Source: Phycisphaerae bacterium
GTDB lineage: Bacteria > Planctomycetota > Phycisphaerae > Phycisphaerales > Phycisphaeraceae
DNA length: 64,000 nt
Assembly: GCA_030425705.1 (NCBI GenBank)
Contig: JAUHZU010000003.1
Span: 372,001 to 436,000, forward strand
Reading direction: 5' to 3'
Positions 49,917 to 56,491 of the stretch are shown here, piece by piece; positions within the stretch are counted from its first letter, which is position 1, and every line of letters starts with the position of its first letter. The notes under the pieces are model-generated. The model saw nothing but the letters and a program-made list of their open reading frames with translations. It searched no databases and was not told the origin of the DNA. The translations under genes and the position numbers were made by a program.

Positions 49917-51806
49917 TCAGCGGCCCGCCGATTCGAGCTCGGCTTCTTCGACGAGCATGATCTCGGCCGGGTCCGTTCCGGGATTGGTGGGGACGCCGAG
50001 GTAGAGCAGGGTCTGCTCGATGACGTTACGGACGGTCGGGGCGGAGACCAGCCCGCCGTAGTGCTCTGGATTGCGTTTCGTGCCCAGAACGAAGCAGCCT
50101 ACGACGATGCGGGGCGAATCGGAAGGCGCGCCCCCGAGGAACGAGGACGCGAAACCGTCGGCCATGTACCCGCCGTTTTCCAGGTCCGGGAGCTGGGCGG
50201 TGCCGGTCTTTCCGAAGATGTCGTAGTAGGGCGAGTTGGCGCGGCGGCCGGTGCCGTGTGGGTTGATCACCGCGTCACGCATGGCGTTGAGGGTCGCCCG
50301 AGCGGTGCGTTCAGAGACAACCCGCTGTGGCAGGACGCCCTCGCCCGCTTCCCCCTCGCGGTAGGGGTTGAGCGCTTCGATGCGGGGCGTGACCATTGTC
50401 CCGCCGTTGGCGAGGATCGACATCGCGCGAACAAGCTGGATACCGGTGGTGCCGACCTCCTGGCCCATCGGCCAGGAGCCGTGCGAATAACTCTGGGCCC
50501 CAGCGTTATCGTGCATGCGGAGGATACCCCGCACCTCGCCGGGGAGGTCCACCCCGGTGCGTTCACCGAAACCAAAGGAGGTCATGATGTCGTGGATCGT
50601 CTGGATATCCCGCCGCATGGCGATGCGCGCCATGCCGATGTTCGACGAGAAGACCAGCACATCGTGCCAGGAGCAGATGCCGTGTGGGTTCGCATCGTGC
50701 AGTGTGCGTCCGTTGGGCATGACCCAATAGCCGGTGTTCGAGGTATCAACCAGCTCTTCCGGGCGTGCCGCCCCCATCTCGGTGAGCCCGGCCCAGATAA
50801 AGGGCTTGAAGATCGAGCCGGGCTCGAACACGTCCGTAATCGGCCGGTTGCGCCGCTGGGCATCCTCAACGGACTGGAACTCGGCGGGGTTGTACGACGG
50901 ATAGGTCGCGATGGCGAGGATCTCGCCGGTGTGCGGCTGCATGACGATGATCTGTCCGGTCAGCTCCCCGCCCTCGGGCGTGTGCGCCGCGATCGTCCGC
51001 GCCAACTCACGTTCGGCGATGCCCTGGATCACGGCGTCGATCGACAGCCGGACGTTCTCGCCGTCCTGATACGGCTCGTAGGTGCCGCCCTCCAGCCACA
51101 TCGCCCGGCGTCGGCTGTCGCGCAGGTACTCGTACCGCCCCGGCGTCGCGTGCAGGCGTTCCTCCCAGTGTCGTTCGAGCCCCTCGAGCCCGTCACCCTC
51201 CCGCCCGACAAAGCCGATCAGAGTGCCCGCCAATGCGCCCTGTGGGTAGTCGCGCACGACCACCGGTTCGAGATAGATGCCGGGGATGTCCGCCTCGTGG
51301 TACCGGGCGACCTGCTCGTCGGTCATCCGGTCGTCCAGCAGCACATAGCGCGTGCCGCTGCGCCCGGACATACGGATCTCCATGTCGACCATCTCCTCGG
51401 GCGAGTAGCCGAGGGTGTAAGCGATCGTCTCGATAAAGGTCGAGCGGTCCTGGATGAACAGGGGGTCACAGAACAACCGGTGTGCGACGCGTGTCGCCGC
51501 GAGGATGCGCCCCGAACGATCGGTCATCGCGCCGCGCATCGCCGCCAGCTCGGCCGTGCTCATCTGCGTGTCGCGCAGCTCCGCGATCATCGGGCTGGGC
51601 CTGGCCTGGAGCTGTACGACCCGGCCCAGGAGCCCGAGCATCGCAACCGTCAGCACCGCCATGATCGACCGCCCGACCGCGAGGGTCCGCCGGGCCCGCC
51701 GCTGCTCGAACGTGCCCGGGTCGCGTGTCGACCAGTGCGCGAGCCGCAGCGAACCGTTGGCGTCGCCGGGGGTATGGCCGTCGGAGGTGGACTTGTCCTG
51801 CTTCAT
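49917..51806 (-). CDS. ftsI: Peptidoglycan D,D-transpeptidase FtsI / penicillin-binding protein 2B type
   Basis: 629 aa, class B PBP. One N-terminal span (about 42-60, AVLTVAMLGLLGRVVQL). Dimerisation domain to about 270. The transpeptidase has SIFK (S331-x-x-K), the SxN triad in VFSSNIGM (about 395) and KTG in FGKTGTAQLPD (about 531). It cross-links septal peptidoglycan. The start (51806) abuts the stop of the ftsL-like gene. Its presence with rsmH fits a vestigial dcw cluster; many Planctomycetes have lost most division genes, so an intact SxxK/SxN/KTG set is notable. Confidence 0.9.
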   Translation of the reverse strand: MKQDKSTSDGHTPGDANGSLRLAHWSTRDPGTFEQRRARRTLAVGRSIMAVLTVAMLGLLGRVVQLQARPSPMIAELRDTQMSTAELAAMRGAMTDRSGRILAATRVAHRLFCDPLFIQDRSTFIETIAYTLGYSPEEMVDMEIRMSGRSGTRYVLLDDRMTDEQVARYHEADIPGIYLEPVVVRDYPQGALAGTLIGFVGREGDGLEGLERHWEERLHATPGRYEYLRDSRRRAMWLEGGTYEPYQDGENVRLSIDAVIQGIAERELARTIAAHTPEGGELTGQIIVMQPHTGEILAIATYPSYNPAEFQSVEDAQRRNRPITDVFEPGSIFKPFIWAGLTEMGAARPEELVDTSNTGYWVMPNGRTLHDANPHGICSWHDVLVFSSNIGMARIAMRRDIQTIHDIMTSFGFGERTGVDLPGEVRGILRMHDNAGAQSYSHGSWPMGQEVGTTGIQLVRAMSILANGGTMVTPRIEALNPYREGEAGEGVLPQRVVSERTARATLNAMRDAVINPHGTGRRANSPYYDIFGKTGTAQLPDLENGGYMADGFASSFLGGAPSDSPRIVVGCFVLGTKRNPEHYGGLVSAPTVRNVIEQTLLYLGVPTNPGTDPAEIMLVEEAELESAGR

Positions 51807-52103
51807 CTAGTTCGCCCCCGCGACCGTGTCTGTCTTGGCGTCGGGGCCGCTCACCGGCTCCAGCCGCAGGTCCAGGCGCCGCACCGCGTCACGCAGGTGG
51901 GCCGGCTGCTTCATTTCTTCAATACGGATCTGGTAGTCCTTGATATCTTCCCGCTGGTCGCGCATCTGCCCGTGGGTGACCGCGATCGCGTGCTGGTGCG
52001 CGAGCTGCTGCTGACGCAGCCCGAGCATCCCCGCGCCTACGGAGGCCAGCCCGATCACGGTCAACAGGTATCGCAACAACATCGCGCGGGTTCTCTCCGG
52101 CAA
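51807..52103 (-). CDS. FtsL-like short membrane protein with coiled coil
   Basis: 98 aa. A membrane span (YLLTVIGLASVGAGMLGLRQ, about 12-31) is followed by a helical Gln/Arg/Glu stretch (about 32-70) and a Pro-containing tail. Position and shape match FtsL: between rsmH and ftsI, small, one span plus coiled coil. Sequence conservation of FtsL is too low for a motif call. Its stop codon abuts the ftsI start, so both are translated together. Confidence 0.65.
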   Translation of the reverse strand: MPERTRAMLLRYLLTVIGLASVGAGMLGLRQQQLAHQHAIAVTHGQMRDQREDIKDYQIRIEEMKQPAHLRDAVRRLDLRLEPVSGPDAKTDTVAGAN

Positions 52104-52138
52104 TCGCGGTCGGTCCGAGGCAGGGCAAGCGGTCGGGC

Positions 52139-53398
52139 TTAGTCGCCGTCAGGGATCCGGAGCACCATGCCCTCACGGATGTCGTCGGGGCTGGCGAGCT
52201 TGTCCTTGTTCGCCTCAAACAACTCGTGGTAGCGGTTGCCGCTGCCCATCGTGCGCTCGGCAATCCGATACAAGCTGTCGCCCGAGCGGACGGTGTAGGT
52301 CCGGCCGGCCGGTGGGGCGGCGGGGGGCTGGCGTTCGCTCGGCGATGGAGCAGCGCTGCCCGTGCTGCCGCGCAGCGCCTCGTTGGCCAGCTCGGCGACA
52401 TCTGACTCATCGCTGCCGGGGATCCGCAGACGCATGCCCGGCCGCAGGTAACGCGGGTCTGTCAGCACGTCCGTGTTTGCATCCAACAGTTCCTGCCACC
52501 GCCCGGCCGAGCCCATGTGCTCTGATGCGATGTCGCTGAGCGTGTCGCCTTCCTTGACCGTGACCAGCCGGCCGCGCTGAGCGACCTGCCGCTCGCCGTT
52601 GGCCAGCGTCTCGGGCACGCGGGTGCTCTGCGCCGAGTTCGCGGCACCCGCCGAGCTGGCGCTCCGCTTGGGGATCCGCAGCACGGTGCCGGCCCGGACC
52701 TGCCCCTCGGGTCCGACCGTCTCGGGGTTCGCGTCGCGGATCGACCGCCACATGTTCCCGTCGCCGTTGTAGTACTGACGGGCGATATGCGTGAGCGTCT
52801 CGTTCTCCGCAACGGTGTGCTCGATCACGGCCGGCGGGGGCGCGGCGTTCTCCAGCGGCTGCGGGGGCTGGGTCAGGTCGAAGCTCGGGACCTCCGGCCC
52901 TTCGTTCAATCCGGAGTAGATCGGGTTCCGCGGGGTGCGTGGGTCTACGGGCTGCGGTGTGTTCGCACCCTGCTCGGGGATCGCGATCCGGTCAGGCATG
53001 TTGCGGCCGACCGCCGGTGGGGTCTCGGTTTCCTGCCCGATCCGCTCCCCGATGCCGGGGTTCTCGATCGCGACATTCGCGCCCAGCCGGTTGGGCCCGG
53101 GCCGCATGCCCGGGGCCTGCCCAGGGGCTTGCGCCCGGCCGGGGCTCGGTTCGTTCAGTTGTTCCACCGCCGAGGCCGTCATGCTACGGTCGGCATAGGG
53201 ATCAAACCGGCCGCCGTCCGGCTCGGCGGGGCCGTGCAGGATGGGTTGGTTGGAGTTGTTGTTGAAGTCGGAGAGCCCGTCGGCCAGCGGCTGATCCGCC
53301 AGGCCTTCGTCACGCACGAAGTACTCGGACACGATGATCCCGACCAGGAGGATGACACCCAGCCCGATGACCAGGCCGACCTTTGTTTCGCGCGTCAT
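52139..53398 (-). CDS. Membrane-anchored protein with three LysM repeats
   Basis: 419 aa. N-terminal span (VGLVIGLGVILLVGIIVSEYF, about 7-27), a long Pro/Asn-rich linker, then three LysM domains at about 209-260 (TVAENETLTHIARQYYNGDG), 296-345 (VTVKEGDTLSDIASEHMG) and 365-415 (YTVRSGDSLYRIAERTMG). LysM binds GlcNAc in peptidoglycan, so this is a wall-facing protein. It lies between rsmH and the ftsL-like gene, a place where no LysM gene is usual in dcw clusters. Start ATG 53398 follows CAGGGACG. Confidence 0.82.
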   Translation of the reverse strand: MTRETKVGLVIGLGVILLVGIIVSEYFVRDEGLADQPLADGLSDFNNNSNQPILHGPAEPDGGRFDPYADRSMTASAVEQLNEPSPGRAQAPGQAPGMRPGPNRLGANVAIENPGIGERIGQETETPPAVGRNMPDRIAIPEQGANTPQPVDPRTPRNPIYSGLNEGPEVPSFDLTQPPQPLENAAPPPAVIEHTVAENETLTHIARQYYNGDGNMWRSIRDANPETVGPEGQVRAGTVLRIPKRSASSAGAANSAQSTRVPETLANGERQVAQRGRLVTVKEGDTLSDIASEHMGSAGRWQELLDANTDVLTDPRYLRPGMRLRIPGSDESDVAELANEALRGSTGSAAPSPSERQPPAAPPAGRTYTVRSGDSLYRIAERTMGSGNRYHELFEANKDKLASPDDIREGMVLRIPDGD

Positions 53399-53486
53399 AA
53401 CGTTTCGTCCCTGAGGTGTTGTGCCATCATCCTTGACAGCCCGGGGCATGATACCGGCTCATGCCGGCGGTGTCTGCTCGGGTCCG

Positions 53487-54437
53487 CTATCCGCCGGCTC
53501 CGCCGGGCGGGTCTGGGTTGTCGCGCCCGAGCCGACGGATGGCCCGGAGCTTGGCGCTGCGGCTGCGCGGGTTCGCCGCGACTTCCGCATCGTCTGCGAC
53601 GACGGGCTTGCGCGTCAGACGCTCCGCCCAGCCGTCTTGTTGGGCCTGCAGGAATGCCCGTTTCACCGGCCGGTCTTCCAGCGAGTGAAAACTGATGATC
53701 CCCGCCCGCCCCCCATCGGCCAGCAGCACAGGCAACTGGCCGAGCAATCGGTCCAATGCATCCAGTTCGCCGTTCACCGCGATCCGCAGCGCCTGGAACG
53801 TACGGGTCGCCGGGTCGATCCGGCTGCCCCTGGCCTTGGGGCCATACGCCCGGCGGCAGAGTTCGGCGAGCCCGAACGTTGTAGAAATCGGCTTCCGCGA
53901 CCGCTCTTCCATAATTTTCCGCGCGATCCGCCGGCTCAAGCGCTCCTCGCCAAACCGGTAGATCACATCCGCCAGTTCCCGCTCCGGCAGCGTATTGACC
54001 AGGTCCTCGGCCGTAACCGCCCCAGCCGGGTCTAATCGCATATCCAGCGGCCCGTCCTGGCGGAACGACAGCCCACGTCCCGGGTCGTCGACCTGATTCG
54101 ACGCGAAACCAAGGTCCGCCAGCAGCACATCCGCGCGGTTCAATTCGAGTTCATCCAGCACCGATCTTGCCCCGGCGAATGATCCATGGACCGTGTGCAG
54201 CGTGACCCCGGCCTCGGCCGCGATCGGCTCGCAACGCTGGCGGGCAAACGCGAGGTTGTCTCGGTCCAGGTCGATGGCGATGTACGTGCCGCCCGGGGAT
54301 AGCCGGGGGATCAGCAGCGCCGCGTGCCCGCCCCGGCCGGCGGTGCAGTCCAGCACGACCTCGCCCGGCGCAGGCGCGAGCAGGCGGGCGGCCGGCTCGG
54401 CAAGGACGGGGATATGGCCAACGGGTTCGGCATCCAT
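53487..54437 (-). CDS. rsmH: 16S rRNA m4C1402 methyltransferase RsmH (MraW)
   Basis: 316 aa. The opening HIPVLAEPAARLLAPAPGEV and motif I VVLDCTAGRGGHAALLI are family-typical (CTxGxGGH). Also present: LADLGFASNQVDDPGRGLSF, NTLPERELADVIYRFGEE and the C-terminal GIISFHSLEDRPVK. It methylates N4 of C1402 in 16S rRNA and is usually the second gene of the dcw cluster, after mraZ; mraZ is missing here, where hslV lies divergently. The 29-bp gap to hslV holds both promoters. Confidence 0.93.
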   Translation of the reverse strand: MDAEPVGHIPVLAEPAARLLAPAPGEVVLDCTAGRGGHAALLIPRLSPGGTYIAIDLDRDNLAFARQRCEPIAAEAGVTLHTVHGSFAGARSVLDELELNRADVLLADLGFASNQVDDPGRGLSFRQDGPLDMRLDPAGAVTAEDLVNTLPERELADVIYRFGEERLSRRIARKIMEERSRKPISTTFGLAELCRRAYGPKARGSRIDPATRTFQALRIAVNGELDALDRLLGQLPVLLADGGRAGIISFHSLEDRPVKRAFLQAQQDGWAERLTRKPVVADDAEVAANPRSRSAKLRAIRRLGRDNPDPPGGAGG

Positions 54438-54445
54438 GAGGCATC

Positions 54446-54451
54446 GTTATA
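54446..54451 (-). promoter_or_regulatory. -10 element of rsmH, predicted leaderless
   Basis: On the minus strand TATAAC (last base deviates from consensus) lies 8 nt before the ATG at 54437, back-to-back with the hslV -10. Confidence 0.4.
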
Positions 54452-54453
54452 CC

Positions 54454-54459
54454 TACAAT
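54454..54459 (+). promoter_or_regulatory. -10 element of hslV, predicted leaderless
   Basis: TACAAT lies 7 nt before the ATG at 54467. An earlier in-frame ATG (54458) overlaps this hexamer. Confidence 0.5.
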
Positions 54460-54466
54460 GCCCCCC

Positions 54467-55048
54467 ATGAGCCGACGCGAACGCTACCCCGAGACCCGCC
54501 CGATCATCCGCAGCACGACCGTGCTCTCGGTCCGCCGGGGCAATGCCGTCGCGATCGCCGGGGACGGGCAGGTCACGATGAACAACGCGGTCGCGAAAGC
54601 CGACGCCGTGAAGGTCCGGACACTCGCGGGGCTCGGGGCCGACAAGGCGGGCGTGCTCGTCGGGTTCGCCGGGGCCGCGGCCGATGCGTTTGCCCTGCTC
54701 GAACGGTTTCAGCAGTGCCTGGAGGCCTCGCCCGCGAACGTCAAGAAGGCGGCGGTCGAACTCGCCAAGCAGTGGCGGACCGACCGGGCCCTGCGTCGGC
54801 TTGAATCGCTGCTCTGCGTCGCCGACCGCGAGGTCTCGCTGCTGGTCTCGGGCACCGGCGACGTGATCGAGCCCAACGACGGCGTCCTGGGCATCGGCTC
54901 GGGGGGCACCTTCGCCACCGCAGCCGCCCGCGCCCTACTGGCCCACACCGACCAGCCCCCGGCCGACATCGCCCGCAACGCCCTCACCATCGCCGGCGAA
55001 CTGTGCATCTACTCCAATACCCACATCACCCTCCAATCCCTCGAGTAG
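54467..55048 (+). CDS. hslV: ATP-dependent protease subunit HslV (ClpQ)
   Basis: 193 aa, usual size. Proteasome-beta-like threonine protease. The N-terminal pro-stretch ends before STTVLSVRRG, where the Thr of TTVLSVR becomes the nucleophile. GDGQVTMNNAVAK, GFAGAAADAFALLERF and GIGSGGTFATAAARALL are diagnostic. HslV needs the ATPase HslU; the downstream sequence is a tRNA gene, so hslU is not next to it. A start at 54458 (MPP upstream) would sit inside the -10 and is less likely. Confidence 0.93.
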   Translation: MSRRERYPETRPIIRSTTVLSVRRGNAVAIAGDGQVTMNNAVAKADAVKVRTLAGLGADKAGVLVGFAGAAADAFALLERFQQCLEASPANVKKAAVELAKQWRTDRALRRLESLLCVADREVSLLVSGTGDVIEPNDGVLGIGSGGTFATAAARALLAHTDQPPADIARNALTIAGELCIYSNTHITLQSLE

Positions 55049-55060
55049 CCCGGCCACGGC

Positions 55061-55088
55061 TTGACGCCCCCGGCCGGTGGGCTACACT
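55061..55088 (+). promoter_or_regulatory. Promoter of tRNA-Leu
   Basis: TTGACG (55061-55066), 16-nt spacer, TACACT (55083-55088), giving a +1 a few bases before the tRNA at 55112. It is the clearest -35/-10 pair in the window. Confidence 0.7.
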
Positions 55089-55111
55089 ACTTCGCTCATC
55101 CGACCCCACCA

Positions 55112-55195
55112 GCCCGTGTGGCGGAACTGGCAGACGCGCTGTCTTCAGGTGGCAGTTCCCGCAAGGGAGTACAGGTTCGAATCCTGTCACGGGCA
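55112..55195 (+). tRNA. tRNA-Leu (anticodon CAG)
   Basis: Complete cloverleaf: acceptor GCCCGTG/CACGGGC, D-arm GCG/CGC, anticodon stem CTGTC/GGCAG with loop TTCAGGT (anticodon CAG at 55146-55148, reading CUG), long class II variable arm (stem CCC/GGG around TTCCCGCAAGGGAG), T-arm ACAGG/CCTGT with TTCGAAT. Discriminator A at 55195; CCA is not encoded. The adjoining integrase remnant suggests that the 3' half has served as an integration site. Confidence 0.95.
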
Positions 55196-55199
55196 CTTG

Positions 55200-55224
55200 A
55201 CCCAGCCGCACGGCTGGGTTTTTT
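55200..55224 (+). terminator. Rho-independent terminator of tRNA-Leu
   Basis: CCCAGCCG (55201-55208) and CGGCTGGG (55211-55218), loop CA, followed by six T. Strong intrinsic terminator. Confidence 0.85.
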
Positions 55225-55269
55225 GTTTCCAAAACACCTTGTTTCACAGTGTTTTACGCCGTTTCCCGC

Positions 55270-55328
55270 TTGCCACGAATTGCCCTTCTCGCGCAGCTTG
55301 CCACGATTTTAGAACGGTTTTGCCACGA
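55270..55328 (+). repeat. Three direct repeats TTGCCACGA upstream of the integrase remnant
   Basis: Exact copies start at 55270, 55298 and 55320. Their position between a tRNA and an integrase gene fits arm-type integrase-binding sites. The third copy overlaps the -35 (TTGCCA, 55320-55325) of a promoter whose -10 is TATACT (55342-55347). Confidence 0.6.
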
Positions 55329-55347
55329 ATCGGTGCGCGCCTATACT
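55320..55347 (+). promoter_or_regulatory. Promoter of the integrase remnant
   Basis: TTGCCA (55320-55325), 16-nt spacer, TATACT (55342-55347), ending 5 nt before the ATG at 55353. The repeat over the -35 could let the integrase repress itself. Confidence 0.55.
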
Positions 55348-55352
55348 CGCCC

Positions 55353-56264
55353 ATGACAGCGAGTATCGACGGGAGACGCGGCATGGCGCGGAGCAACAGC
55401 AGCGGCAAAGAACTCACCTGGAAGCCGTACGGCAAACGCAAGGGCAAGGTGATCAAGGGTGGCCAGTGGGTGAAGGTGGTCGACGGCAAGCAGAAGTCCT
55501 TCGGCTCCGCTTCGAGGAAGTCGGACCGCAAGGCCTACGGCGCTGCGCTGGCCAAGATGCGTGACTACACGGAAGAGCAGGGCGAGGAGCGTCAGCTCCA
55601 GAAGGTCGCCCGGGCCTTTATGGATGCCAAGGTCAAGGCACTCGGCATGCCGTCGGGGCTGGGTACGATTTCGATCGAAACCCTGGACCCGCTGGCCGCA
55701 GAAGAGCAGGCCGCTCGCGATGAGCTGGCCCGCGTCATCGAGCGTAGCCGGCGGCTCCGTCAGGCTCAGGAAGTGCGGCAGGCCACTGATAGCGAGCAGG
55801 GCGAGTCACGCCTCTTCGCCATCATGGACGCCTACTACGCCGATCGTCGCCAGGACCGCGACATCACGGTGAGCGGCTCGGGATCGATCAGCAACAAACG
55901 CAGCCTGACCGAGGCGGGCTAGAAGAGCATCGAGACGCACCTGAACACCTTCCGGGCGTTCGCATCAGACTGCCCGTTCAATGCGGTGCTCGATGTGGAG
56001 CGTGTGCTCAGCCGCTACGCAGACTTCCTGCGGGCGAAGCTGGAGAGCAGGGCTTACACGGCCTGGACGGTCAACACCAAGACCGCCAAGCTCCGGACGT
56101 TCGTGAAGTGGGCGGTTGAGAAGCACTTTGTCGACGCGATGCCGGCGAACCTGACGAGCGTGACCGCGAGCTACGCGACCAAGAAGGGCGGCAAGCCGAT
56201 CCCGCTGGAAGACATCCGCAAGCTCTGGCGTGCGGCACCCGCATCCATGACAGGTTCTGGATAG
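55353..56264 (+). pseudogene. Tyrosine recombinase (integrase), interrupted and truncated
   Basis: One frame runs from ATG 55353 to TGA 56264, broken once by an in-frame TAG at 55920-55922. The first part (189 aa) is a basic N-terminal arm-binding-like domain (KGGQWVKVVDGKQKSFGSAS). After the stop the same frame reads KSIETHLNTFRAFASDC and YTAWTVNTKTAKLRTFVKWA, the SAM-like core-binding domain of phage integrases, up to GGKPIPLEDIRKLWRAAP. The catalytic domain (R, HxxR, Y) is absent: the gene stops where it should start. It is thus a truncated, inactive remnant of a tRNA-Leu-integrated element. Confidence 0.8.
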
Positions 56265-56287
56265 GCGCCAGGCATATCCAGAACCTG
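56251..56287. repeat. Perfect 13-bp inverted repeat at the end of the integrase remnant
   Basis: Arms 56251-56263 (CAGGTTCTGGATA) and 56275-56287, 11-nt loop, no T-run. It coincides with the point where integrase homology stops. The following 56288-56491 contains no gene that I can support. Confidence 0.7.
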
Positions 56288-56491
56288 AGACATGGCATAC
56301 CCAACGACCTTATAGCGCTCAACGTCGATGGGGTTTGGTGATGTCAGGGCGCCAAACGGTGAAGGTCAACCTATCACGGCAAAGGCCGCGGCTCCCGCTC
56401 GCATGTCCAGCATGCGGAAGCTGATTGGACTGCAGATCGCATGACCATCCGAAAGGCATGCGGGTTGCGCCTCAACGATGGCGATGCAGAG

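Noticed and set aside
48678-52142. A very long (over 1150 codon) open frame on the plus strand across gcvT and ftsI
   Set aside because: It is antisense to two genes with clear motifs, its translation is a monotone of Arg, Asp, Val and His typical of high-GC antisense reading, and it has no ribosome site or domain.
55920-55922. Pyrrolysine or selenocysteine recoding of the integrase stop
   Set aside because: The codon is TAG with no recoding hairpin seen, the gene is also truncated, and decay explains both.
56288-56491. Possible integron attC site (an ACCCAAC-like core after the 13-bp palindrome)
   Set aside because: No matching GTTRRRY partner at the expected distance and no integron integrase; the recombinase here is a phage-type remnant.
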